Origin: Fundidesulfovibrio putealis DSM 16056
GTDB taxonomy: Bacteria; Desulfobacterota; Desulfovibrionia; Desulfovibrionales; Desulfovibrionaceae
Length of the DNA stretch: 64,000 nt
Direction: 5' to 3'
Assembly (NCBI RefSeq): GCF_000429325.1
Contig: NZ_AUBQ01000003.1
Location: 434,001-498,000 of the forward strand
Shown here: positions 10,312 to 17,243 of the stretch, one piece after another
Layout of the letters: every line of letters starts with the position of its first letter
Position numbering within the stretch: the stretch's first letter is position 1
Made by a program: the position numbers and the translations under genes
The notes under the pieces: generated by a model
Database searches by the model: none
What the model saw: only the letters and a program-made list of their open reading frames with translations
What the model was told of the DNA's origin: nothing

Positions 10312-10959
10312 ATGAAGCGTGTGATTTCCGCCCTGGCCTTGCTCTCCAGCCTTATCGCCAGCCTTGCCGCAGGTCCGGTCCTGGCTGCATCCGGGCTGTC
10401 CGGCCTTTCCCCGCAGAACCCGATGCGCATGGATATCGGCTCGGGGAGCGTGTCATTCCTGGCCGAACTGAATCCGGCCATGGTGGGCGAACCTCTCCAG
10501 CACTTCGCCGTCTTTCGCGACGGCGAATACGCCGACAAGGCCCTGCTGCAAGGCTTCGTCGCGCCCCGTGACCTGTTCAACGCGCTGGTGGCGCTGGGTT
10601 TCAAACCCGGCGAGAACATGACGATGCAGAACTGGGACACCACCCGGGTGGAAGGCGACGCCCTGCGAATCTCGGTGCAACTCGAAGGCTCGCCACAACC
10701 AATGGACATTTCCCAACTCGTGACCGACTCCAAGGGGCGCGGCATCGCCATGCGTTTCGGGGGCAACCTGAAGATGGCCACGAAGCCGGACGGCAGCGGC
10801 TGCCTGATCTGCCTGTTCAGCTGCCCCATGGGGATCGTGAGCAATCACGACACGTTCTTCAAGGAGACGGGCTGGTGGGGGAGCGTGAAGTATACTGCCT
10901 CCGGCCTCGCTTCTCCCCAAACAAAAAAGATGGCCGTGGTGACCATCTCCCGCAAGTAA
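10312..10959 (+). CDS. Exported YdjY-like protein
   Basis: This predicted periplasmic protein of 215 residues has a clean signal peptide (MKRVISALALLSSLIASLAAGPVLAAS). A central stretch, KALLQGFVAPRDLFNALVALGFKPGENM, resembles the YdjY domain (E-x-L-x-x...A-L-L-x-L-G-x-K-P-G), often found near redox proteins; cysteines in the GCLICLFSCPMG segment could bind a metal or form disulfides. I prefer the ATG at 10312 (GGGAAG eight bases upstream) to an in-frame GTG at 10303 whose Shine-Dalgarno would be too close. It is followed by a repeat copy and a convergent remnant gene. Confidence 0.65.
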   Translation: MKRVISALALLSSLIASLAAGPVLAASGLSGLSPQNPMRMDIGSGSVSFLAELNPAMVGEPLQHFAVFRDGEYADKALLQGFVAPRDLFNALVALGFKPGENMTMQNWDTTRVEGDALRISVQLEGSPQPMDISQLVTDSKGRGIAMRFGGNLKMATKPDGSGCLICLFSCPMGIVSNHDTFFKETGWWGSVKYTASGLASPQTKKMAVVTISRK

Positions 10960-10969
10960 AGCGCACACT

Positions 10970-11024
10970 ACGCGAAGCTATAAAGGATTCCAAAGGAACG
11001 TGTTCCTTTGGCCGCCGGAGGCAT
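10970..11024. repeat. Dispersed palindromic intergenic repeat, copy B
   Basis: Nearly identical to copy A (core CCAAAGGAAC at 10990-10999, GTTCCTTTGG at 11002-11011). It lies in the 97-bp space between two convergent reading frames, where a bidirectional terminator would be expected. Confidence 0.75.
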
Positions 11025-11056
11025 ATTCTGCCTCACTCTTCTCTCATGTTCTTAAG

Positions 11057-11272
11057 TTAAATGACCACATTGCCGATGATGCGCCCCTTCTCGATCTGTT
11101 CGAACGCGTTGCTCCAGGCGTTCACGGAGACTGGCGGCACGGCCACGGTTTTTTGGGCGAAGTTGTCCATGGCCGCCTGCTGGGGCTCGAAGGTGATGAG
11201 ACGCTGGGAGAGCGCCACGGAGAGGGGGCCGTTGGTGCCGACGTTGTATGCTGGATCAGCCATGGCACACAT
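11057..11272 (-). pseudogene. Probable C-terminal remnant of a zinc-type alcohol dehydrogenase/quinone oxidoreductase
   Basis: The frame encodes 71 residues ending VNAWSNAFEQIEKGRIIGNVVI. That resembles the last helix and strand of medium-chain dehydrogenases, where the pattern is A-x-E-x-[LM]-x-x-G-[RK]-x-x-G-[KR]-V-V. No nucleotide-binding domain precedes it and only 70 bp separate it from rsmI. A truncated dehydrogenase is the simplest reading; a genuine small protein cannot be excluded because the frame has its own ATG with GGGA just upstream. Confidence 0.45.
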
Positions 11273-11342
11273 TTATTCCCGGCGTATTCCCCTGTCAATG
11301 CCCCTGCTTGCAATCGACTGGCGGCCATGAAATAAAACGGCC

Positions 11343-12191
11343 ATGAGTGAGACTCCAGGCACCCTCTGGGTCGTGGCCACGCCGCTTGGCAACGCTTCGG
11401 ACCTGACCCCCAGGGCGAAGGAGATTCTTGCGCGCGCGGGCATGGTGCTGTGCGAGGACACCCGGCGCGCTTCCCGTCTTTTCGCGCAGCAGGGCATCGC
11501 TCCTGCGCGCTTCCTGTCACTTTTCGACCACAACGAGGCCGGGCGCATCCCTCAGGTGCTGGAACACCTGGGCCAGGGGGGCGAAGCCGCGCTCATCTCC
11601 GACGCGGGCACGCCGGTGCTGTCCGACCCGGGATTCCTGCTGGTGCGCGCCTGCCGCGAGGCGGGCCACGCCGTGCGCCCCGCGCCGGGGCCGTCGGCGG
11701 TGATGGCGGCGCTGTCGGCGTCCGGGCTCGCGCCGCAGCCGTTCGTGTTTCTGGGATTTCTGCCGCGCAAGGCGGGCGACATCCGCCAGGCGCTCGCGCG
11801 GTTCGCGCCTGCCGGGTGCACGCTGGTGTTTTTCGAGCGCAAGGACCGCCTGGGCGCGTCCCTGGCCGTGGCGCGCGAGGTGCTGGGCGAGCGCGAATGC
11901 GTCATCGCGCGCGAACTCACCAAGACGCACGAGGAGTTCCTGTCGGGAAATCTGTCCGACTTCGCTGGCAGGGAGCTGGACCTCCTGGGCGAGATAACCG
12001 TGGTGATCGGCCCGGCCCTGGAGAAGCACGTCTCCGGGCAGGAGGACGTTGCCCAGGTGCTCAAAGAGGAGCTGGACGCCGGGGGCAAGCCCAAGGACGT
12101 GGCGCGCAGGGCGGCGGCGCGGCTTTCCGGCATGACGGTCAAGGAACTCTACGAGATGATCCTGGCGGAGCAGGGGAGGGCGCATGGCTGA
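11343..12191 (+). CDS. rsmI: 16S rRNA (cytidine-1402 2'-O)-methyltransferase
   Basis: RsmI uses S-adenosylmethionine to methylate the ribose of C1402 in the 16S rRNA decoding centre. The 282-residue protein begins GTLWVVATPLGNASDLTPRA, then VLCEDTRRASRL, LISDAGTPVLSDPG and FLPRKAGDIRQ, all hallmark segments of this tetrapyrrole-methylase-fold family. The C-terminal SGMTVKELYEMIL helix is also typical. The stop overlaps the start of the following histidine kinase by 8 bp, so the two are co-transcribed. Confidence 0.95.
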   Translation: MSETPGTLWVVATPLGNASDLTPRAKEILARAGMVLCEDTRRASRLFAQQGIAPARFLSLFDHNEAGRIPQVLEHLGQGGEAALISDAGTPVLSDPGFLLVRACREAGHAVRPAPGPSAVMAALSASGLAPQPFVFLGFLPRKAGDIRQALARFAPAGCTLVFFERKDRLGASLAVAREVLGERECVIARELTKTHEEFLSGNLSDFAGRELDLLGEITVVIGPALEKHVSGQEDVAQVLKEELDAGGKPKDVARRAAARLSGMTVKELYEMILAEQGRAHG

Positions 12192-13707
12192 TCAACTGCC
12201 AGTGGGCTACTGCCTCTGGGAGCTGGAGGACACGGCTTTCCGTGTGGGCATGATGGGCACGGGCGCGGGATTCCTCTCCATCCTGGACATCATCCACAAT
12301 CCGGCCATCGCGGATTTCCTGCCGCCCATGACCCTGGTGGCGCTGAGCGAGCCGGGGCCGGAGACCGACAAGCTGCACGACCCGCGCGTGGCCGACATGC
12401 CGGTGTACCCCACTTACCAGGAGATGCTGGCCGCCCATCCGGACATCAACCTGCTCATCGAGCTGGCCGGCAAGCGCTACAAGATCAAGCAGATCGTGGC
12501 CTCGCTGCCCGACACCGTCAGCTTCATCGACCACACCGCGTCGTTCTTCCTGTGCGCGCTGAACAAGTTCGCCTCCATCAGCGCCCACTGCCAGCTGAGC
12601 CTGGACAACCAGCGGGTGCTCCTGCAAGCCATCATCGACGAGGTCCCGGAGGACATCCTGCTGCTGGACAAGCACGGGCGCGTGGTGGACTGCAACCGCA
12701 ACGTGGTGCTGCGCCGGGGCGTACCCAAGGAGGAACTCCTGGGCCAGCCCTGCTGGGACGTGCAGGCCGTGCGGGACGACATGCCCTTCTGCCACCCGGA
12801 GACCAAGGACTGCCCCTTCCACACGGCGCTGCGCACCGGGCGCAAGGCGGAGTCCATGGAGACCCGCGTCAGCAAGGAAGGCAGGCTCCTGTATTTCCGC
12901 GAGTACGCCTATCCCGTGTACGATGCCACGCGCAGCCTGACCCACGTGATGGTCATGCGCCGTGACATCACCAGCCGGACCGAGAGTGAAAAGCGCCTGC
13001 AACAGACCGAGAAGGTGGGCGTGGTGGAGCGCCTGTCCGCCTACATGGCCCACGAGATCAGGAACCCGCTGTTCGCCATCGGCGGTTTCACCAACTCGCT
13101 GCTGAAGTCACCCAACCTGACCGAGCGCGAACGCGAGAAGGTGCGCATCATCCTTGAGGAGACAGCCAAGCTGGATGTGGTGCTCAAGGAGATGATCAGC
13201 TTCTACCGTCCCGGCTCCGACCAACCCGGCGAGGTGGACGCGGAGAAGATCGTACGCGAGGCCGTGGAGACCATGCGCTCGGGGTTCCTGCCCACGGGCG
13301 TGGAGCTTTCCCTGGCCGTGGGCGGCGGCCTGCCGCACGTGCTGGCCCACGAAGACACCCTGCGAAAGGGGGTGATGCACCTCGTCACCAACGCCGTGGA
13401 AGCCATGGAAGGACCGGGGCTGGTGGAGGTGAAGGCGTCGCTGGAGAAAGGCCATGTGCTGATCGGCGTGCGCGACACCGGGCGCGGCATGCCCCAGGAG
13501 GTGCTGGAGCGGGTGTTCAGTCCGTTTTTCAGCGTCAAGGGCGTCGGCAAGGGCAAGGGCTACGGCCTGGGGCTGGCGCTCATCCGCAAGGCCGTGGAGG
13601 ATTGGGGCGGGCAGGTGGAAGTGGCCAGCCGCGAGGGTCACGGCACCGAGGTGGTGCTGCGCCTGTCCCCGGCGCTGGACGTGGCGGGCGGCAAAACCGG
13701 TCAATAG
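12184..13707 (+). CDS. PAS sensor histidine kinase with N-terminal Rossmann-like domain
   Basis: This 507-residue protein has no transmembrane segment and is likely cytoplasmic. Residues about 18-125 (RVGMMGTGAGFLSILDII, then VALSEP and INLLIELAG) look like a dinucleotide-binding fold of the oxidoreductase/homoserine-dehydrogenase type. A PAS domain follows at about 150-265 (VPEDILLLDKHGRVVDCNRN), then HisKA with H290 in MAHEIRNPLF and HATPase with DTGRGMPQEV near 432 and a GLGLALIRK box. The ATG at 12184 has a strong GGGGAGGG site and overlaps rsmI. The next gene is an Hpt protein, a likely phosphorelay partner. A nucleotide or redox signal through the N-terminal domain is inference. Confidence 0.87.
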   Translation: MADQLPVGYCLWELEDTAFRVGMMGTGAGFLSILDIIHNPAIADFLPPMTLVALSEPGPETDKLHDPRVADMPVYPTYQEMLAAHPDINLLIELAGKRYKIKQIVASLPDTVSFIDHTASFFLCALNKFASISAHCQLSLDNQRVLLQAIIDEVPEDILLLDKHGRVVDCNRNVVLRRGVPKEELLGQPCWDVQAVRDDMPFCHPETKDCPFHTALRTGRKAESMETRVSKEGRLLYFREYAYPVYDATRSLTHVMVMRRDITSRTESEKRLQQTEKVGVVERLSAYMAHEIRNPLFAIGGFTNSLLKSPNLTEREREKVRIILEETAKLDVVLKEMISFYRPGSDQPGEVDAEKIVREAVETMRSGFLPTGVELSLAVGGGLPHVLAHEDTLRKGVMHLVTNAVEAMEGPGLVEVKASLEKGHVLIGVRDTGRGMPQEVLERVFSPFFSVKGVGKGKGYGLGLALIRKAVEDWGGQVEVASREGHGTEVVLRLSPALDVAGGKTGQ

Positions 13708-13747
13708 CAATTGCCTGCGCGTTGCGGCGCATGGTAGGAATCATTTT

Positions 13748-14095
13748 ATGGAACAAAATCTCATCGACATGGCAAAGCTGGACGAGCGCATGGAAGGCGA
13801 CCGGGAGCTCATCCGGGAAGTGTTCAGCGTGTTCGTGGAGGAAGCGCCCGCGCGCCGCGTCCGGTTCGAGAAGGCGCTGGACGAAATGGACATGGGCACG
13901 ATGACCATGCTGGCCCACTCGCTGAAAGGCGCCAGCGGCACCCTCCAGGCCGAGCCGCTGCGCCAGGCCAGCCAGGCGCTCGAACTAGCCGCCCGCGAGA
14001 ACCGGACCAAGGATCTGGCGGCGCTGGTCGCGCCCGTTCTTACCCTGCTGGAACAGACGGCTGCGGCCATGGATGAGATGAAGGGGACGCTGTAG
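13748..14095 (+). CDS. Hpt phosphotransfer protein
   Basis: The stand-alone 115-residue HPt domain has the phospho-accepting histidine H57 in the motif AHSLKGAS. The rest is helical, as expected for a four-helix bundle that passes phosphate between response-regulator and kinase domains. It lies 40 bp after the histidine kinase gene and probably belongs to the same relay. No response regulator gene is adjacent, so the final output is unknown. Confidence 0.9.
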   Translation: MEQNLIDMAKLDERMEGDRELIREVFSVFVEEAPARRVRFEKALDEMDMGTMTMLAHSLKGASGTLQAEPLRQASQALELAARENRTKDLAALVAPVLTLLEQTAAAMDEMKGTL

Positions 14096-14103
14096 GCGTC
14101 CCC
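14083..14103 (+). terminator. Hairpin at the end of the rsmI-kinase-hpt unit
   Basis: GGGGACGC (14083-14090) pairs with GCGTCCCC (14096-14103) around the hpt stop codon. There is no clear T-run, so termination strength is uncertain. Confidence 0.4.
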
Positions 14104-14138
14104 GCCCCGATTCCCGTAAAACGCGTCAAGGGAAATTA

Positions 14139-14185
14139 TCGTAACCGGTTCGTGCGCAATTTTCGTAACCGGGCTTCGTAATCGG
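14139..14185 (+). promoter_or_regulatory. Three TCGTAACCGG-type repeats (candidate enhancer-binding sites)
   Basis: TCGTAACCGG occurs at 14139-14148 and 14163-14172, and TCGTAATCGG at 14176-14185. The first contains the palindrome AACCGGTT and the second and third form an imperfect inverted pair (AACCGG ... CGGTT). They end about 45 bp upstream of the sigma-54 -24 element, a usual place for sites of a sigma-54 activator. Confidence 0.6.
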
Positions 14186-14230
14186 TTTCCCCGGCAAGCC
14201 CTGGCGCGGCCTCCCACCCATCCTCACCCC

Positions 14231-14246
14231 TGGCACACGCCTTGCT
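14231..14246 (+). promoter_or_regulatory. Sigma-54 promoter of the glycan locus
   Basis: TGGCACA-N4-TTGCT has GG-N10-GC spacing and matches the consensus at every position except the seventh base. Transcription should begin near 14258, inside an inverted repeat CGCGCAC-N3-GTGCGCG (14257-14273), giving a leader of about 100 bases before the synthase ATG. Confidence 0.75.
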
Positions 14247-14358
14247 GTTGGCACCTCGCGCACACTGTGCGCGGCCCCCGGAATCCCGGATCACACCGGG
14301 CGGGCGAGGCCAACAAAGCGATATCCCGGCGGCACACGCCGGAAAGGGTGAGGACACC

Positions 14359-17142
14359 ATGTTCCAACTGGAAGGCGGCGCAGCCGGACAAGGCATCTTG
14401 GAGCGTCCCCGCGTACACGGGCGCTTTCTGTTTCTTGGCGACAAGAAGTTCTTCATCAAGGGCGTGACCTACGGTCCCTTCCCCGAGAACGAGAACGGAG
14501 AACCCCTGCCCGAGCCCGAGCGCGTGGCCGAGGACTTCCGCCTGATGCGCTCCATCGGCGTGAACACCATCCGCGTGTACTACGTCCCCCCCAAGTGGTT
14601 CCTGGACACCGCCGCCCGCGCGGGCATCCACGTGATGGTCGGCATCCCCTGGCCCCAGCACCTGTGCTTCCTTGACCAGTGGGAAGTGAAGGAGTCCATC
14701 AAGGACACCATGCGCGAGGCCGCCCGCGCCTGCGCCGGACACCCGGCCATCCTGGCGTACCTGATCGGCAACGAGATCCCCAGCCACATCGTTCGCTGGA
14801 GCGGCGCCAAGAAGGTGGAGAAGTTCCTGGCGAAGCTTGCGTCCATCGTGCGCCAGGAGGACCCTTCGGGCCTGGTGACCTACGCCAACTACCCCTCCAC
14901 GGAATACCTGAAGCTGCCCTTCCTGGATTTCCTCAGCATCAACGTCTACCTGCACGAGGAAAAGAGCTTCCGCGCGTATGTGAAGCGCCTGCAGAACGTT
15001 GCCGGCGATATCCCGCTGGTGCTGTCTGAGTTCGGCATGGATTCGCTGCGCCACGGAGAGGCCGCCGTGGCCGACTTCCTGGACTGGCAGGTGCGCGCTT
15101 CTTTTGAGGAAGGCGTGTCCGGCACCATGGTCTTCGCCTGGACCGACGAGTGGTACACCGGCGGCCATCTGGTGGAGGACTGGAAGTTCGGCATCGTGGA
15201 CGCCGAGCGCAAGCCCAAGGCCGCCTTCGAGGCCGTGGCCCGCGCCTACGCCAACCCGCTGCCCCCGCTGCCCGAGCATCAGCCCATGATCTCGGTGATC
15301 GTGTGCGCCTACAACGCCGACTCCACCATGGAGGGCTGCCTGGCCAGCTTCCAGAACGTGGAATACCCCAATTTCGAGGTGATCGTCGTCGATGACGGCT
15401 CCACCGACAAGACCGGGGAAATAAGCGACAAGTACGCCGCCAAGTTCCCCTTCATCCACGTGATCCACCAGCCGAACCTCGGCCTGTCCGCCGCCCGCAA
15501 CGTGGGCATGTACGCGGCCAAGGGCGACATCATCGCCTACACCGACTCCGACTGCTACGTGGACCCCCACTGGCTGACCTACATGGCCTGGGCCTTCCAG
15601 GACCCCCGCTTCGCGGCAGTGGGCGGCCCCAACCTGCCCCCTCCCGAGGATAACCGCACGGCCGCCTGCGTGGCCGTGTCTCCCGGCGCGCCCACCCACG
15701 TGCTGGTCACCGACGAGATCGCCGAGCACATCCCCGGCTGCAACATGGCCTATCGCCGCGAGCACCTGATGGCCACCGGCGGCTTCGACGTGACCTACCG
15801 CGCCGCAGGTGACGACGTGGACCTGTGCTGGAGGCTCATGGACATGGGCCACACCATCGGCTTCCACGCGGGCATGATGGTCTGGCATCACCGACGCAAC
15901 ACCGTGAAGGCGTACCTGAAGCAGCAGAAGGGCTACGGCCGCGCCGAGGCGCTGCTCATGCCCAAGCACCCGCAGCGCTTCAACGTGCTGGGCAACTCCC
16001 GCTGGGCCGGTCGCATCTACGGCGACATCTCCGGCGCGCTGCTGTCCACCCGCCCGGTGATCTACCACGGCGTGTTCGGCTCGGGCCTGTTCCAGACCCT
16101 GTACGAACCCAAGGGCAGCCTGACCGCCTACCTGCCCTTGTCCTTCGAATGGATGATCGCCGCCTTCGTGGCCCTGGGCACGGGCTTCGCCTTCGCCCCC
16201 ATGTTCGCCGTGGGCGCACTGATGCTCCTGACCACCTTCGCCTTCGTCGGCCACCGCGCCGCACAGGCCAAGCTGCCCAAGGCGCACGACAACTTCCTGT
16301 CGCGCGTGGTCATCGCCCTTTTGACCCTGGCCCAGCCCTGGATTCGCGGCAAGGCGCGCTACCAGACCCTGATGGAGCTTCGCCGCGCCGGCCGCAAGGG
16401 CGCGACCCGTGGCAACATGGCGGTTCTGGGCCTGCCCGAGGAAGCCAACCTGCCCAAGTACACCTTCTGGCAGAAGATCAAGGACACCACGTCCATCTTC
16501 CGCAGGGGCCTGAAGTTCCACCGCTTCTTCTGGAACAACGCCTCCCTTGAGCGCGAGGACGTGCTGGACCACATCCTGCGCGTGCTGCGCACCCTGAACG
16601 TGAGCCACTCCACGGACACCGGGTACGCCGCCTCTTCCAACACCGCCCCCTGGGACCTGCGCGTGCAGCCCGGCCTGATGACCGCCATGACCCTTCGCGC
16701 CACCGTGGAGAACCACGGCTCGGAGAAGCGGTTCGTGCGCCTGGCCGGTTCCATCCTGCCCACCGGCTTCGCCTACGCCCTCACCGGCCTTTGCCTTGCC
16801 GCGGCAGCCACCTGCCTGGGCTTCAAGGCCATGATCCCGGCTGCGGCCTGCGGCGGCGCGGCGCTCCTCTCCATCCTGTGGACCGCCAAGGGCATGTCCT
16901 CGGCAGCGTCCATGGTCACCAAGCTGTCCCAGCACCTGATGACCTGCAAGGCCGGTTGCAGCATGGACGAGCCCGCCTGCGCCAAGAAGGCCGCTGCCAA
17001 GGAAGCCGCCGTCACTGCCGACGAAGCCGTGGCCGTGAAGGAGCAGCTGGTCGTTGCCGAAGCGCTGGAAGTGGCCGAAGACTCCCTGGCGGACGGGAAG
17101 GCCGAGGCCACCCGCACCACCGTTGAAGCGCCGCTTCAGTAG
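14359..17142 (+). CDS. Fused glycoside hydrolase-glycosyltransferase 2 polysaccharide synthase
   Basis: The protein of 927 residues has two enzymes in one chain. Residues about 20-300 form a TIM-barrel glycosidase like the catalytic part of GH2/GH5 (clan A). Both expected glutamates are present: E139 in LIGNEIP (acid/base) and E224 in LSEFG (nucleophile). Residues about 310-560 are a family 2 glycosyltransferase: ISVIVCAYN, DDGSTD (345-350), DSD (396-398), GCNMAYRREH and GDDVDLCWR (D485). Membrane helices follow at about 586-640 and 797-846, and the tail is Ala/Glu/Val-rich. The ATG at 14359 has GGGTGAGG upstream. It probably polymerises a sugar at the inner membrane while the barrel trims or transfers product. 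Sugar and linkage are unknown. Confidence 0.85.
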   Translation: MFQLEGGAAGQGILERPRVHGRFLFLGDKKFFIKGVTYGPFPENENGEPLPEPERVAEDFRLMRSIGVNTIRVYYVPPKWFLDTAARAGIHVMVGIPWPQHLCFLDQWEVKESIKDTMREAARACAGHPAILAYLIGNEIPSHIVRWSGAKKVEKFLAKLASIVRQEDPSGLVTYANYPSTEYLKLPFLDFLSINVYLHEEKSFRAYVKRLQNVAGDIPLVLSEFGMDSLRHGEAAVADFLDWQVRASFEEGVSGTMVFAWTDEWYTGGHLVEDWKFGIVDAERKPKAAFEAVARAYANPLPPLPEHQPMISVIVCAYNADSTMEGCLASFQNVEYPNFEVIVVDDGSTDKTGEISDKYAAKFPFIHVIHQPNLGLSAARNVGMYAAKGDIIAYTDSDCYVDPHWLTYMAWAFQDPRFAAVGGPNLPPPEDNRTAACVAVSPGAPTHVLVTDEIAEHIPGCNMAYRREHLMATGGFDVTYRAAGDDVDLCWRLMDMGHTIGFHAGMMVWHHRRNTVKAYLKQQKGYGRAEALLMPKHPQRFNVLGNSRWAGRIYGDISGALLSTRPVIYHGVFGSGLFQTLYEPKGSLTAYLPLSFEWMIAAFVALGTGFAFAPMFAVGALMLLTTFAFVGHRAAQAKLPKAHDNFLSRVVIALLTLAQPWIRGKARYQTLMELRRAGRKGATRGNMAVLGLPEEANLPKYTFWQKIKDTTSIFRRGLKFHRFFWNNASLEREDVLDHILRVLRTLNVSHSTDTGYAASSNTAPWDLRVQPGLMTAMTLRATVENHGSEKRFVRLAGSILPTGFAYALTGLCLAAAATCLGFKAMIPAAACGGAALLSILWTAKGMSSAASMVTKLSQHLMTCKAGCSMDEPACAKKAAAKEAAVTADEAVAVKEQLVVAEALEVAEDSLADGKAEATRTTVEAPLQ

Positions 17143-17177
17143 ATGACATCCTAGACGCACTGGCGTATAGACCCGAC

Positions 17178-17209
17178 CGGGCCGCGCAGGCATAAGCCTT
17201 CGCGGCCCG
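17178..17209 (+). other. Long intra-operon hairpin
   Basis: CGGGCCGCG (17178-17186) pairs with CGCGGCCCG (17201-17209), with an inner AGGC/GCCT stem and a four-base loop. It fills most of the 68-bp gap between the synthase and the ABC exporter and has no T-run. An mRNA processing or stabilising stem, or partial termination, would set the ratio of synthase to exporter. Confidence 0.55.
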
Positions 17210-17243
17210 TATGCGGTCCAACCACAACATCCCCCACGAGAAT

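Noticed and set aside
14224-17193. 989-codon open frame on the minus strand opposite the glycan synthase
   Set aside because: It is low-complexity Gly/His/Val-rich sequence created by GC-rich codons of the real gene; the forward frame has clear GH and GT2 motifs.
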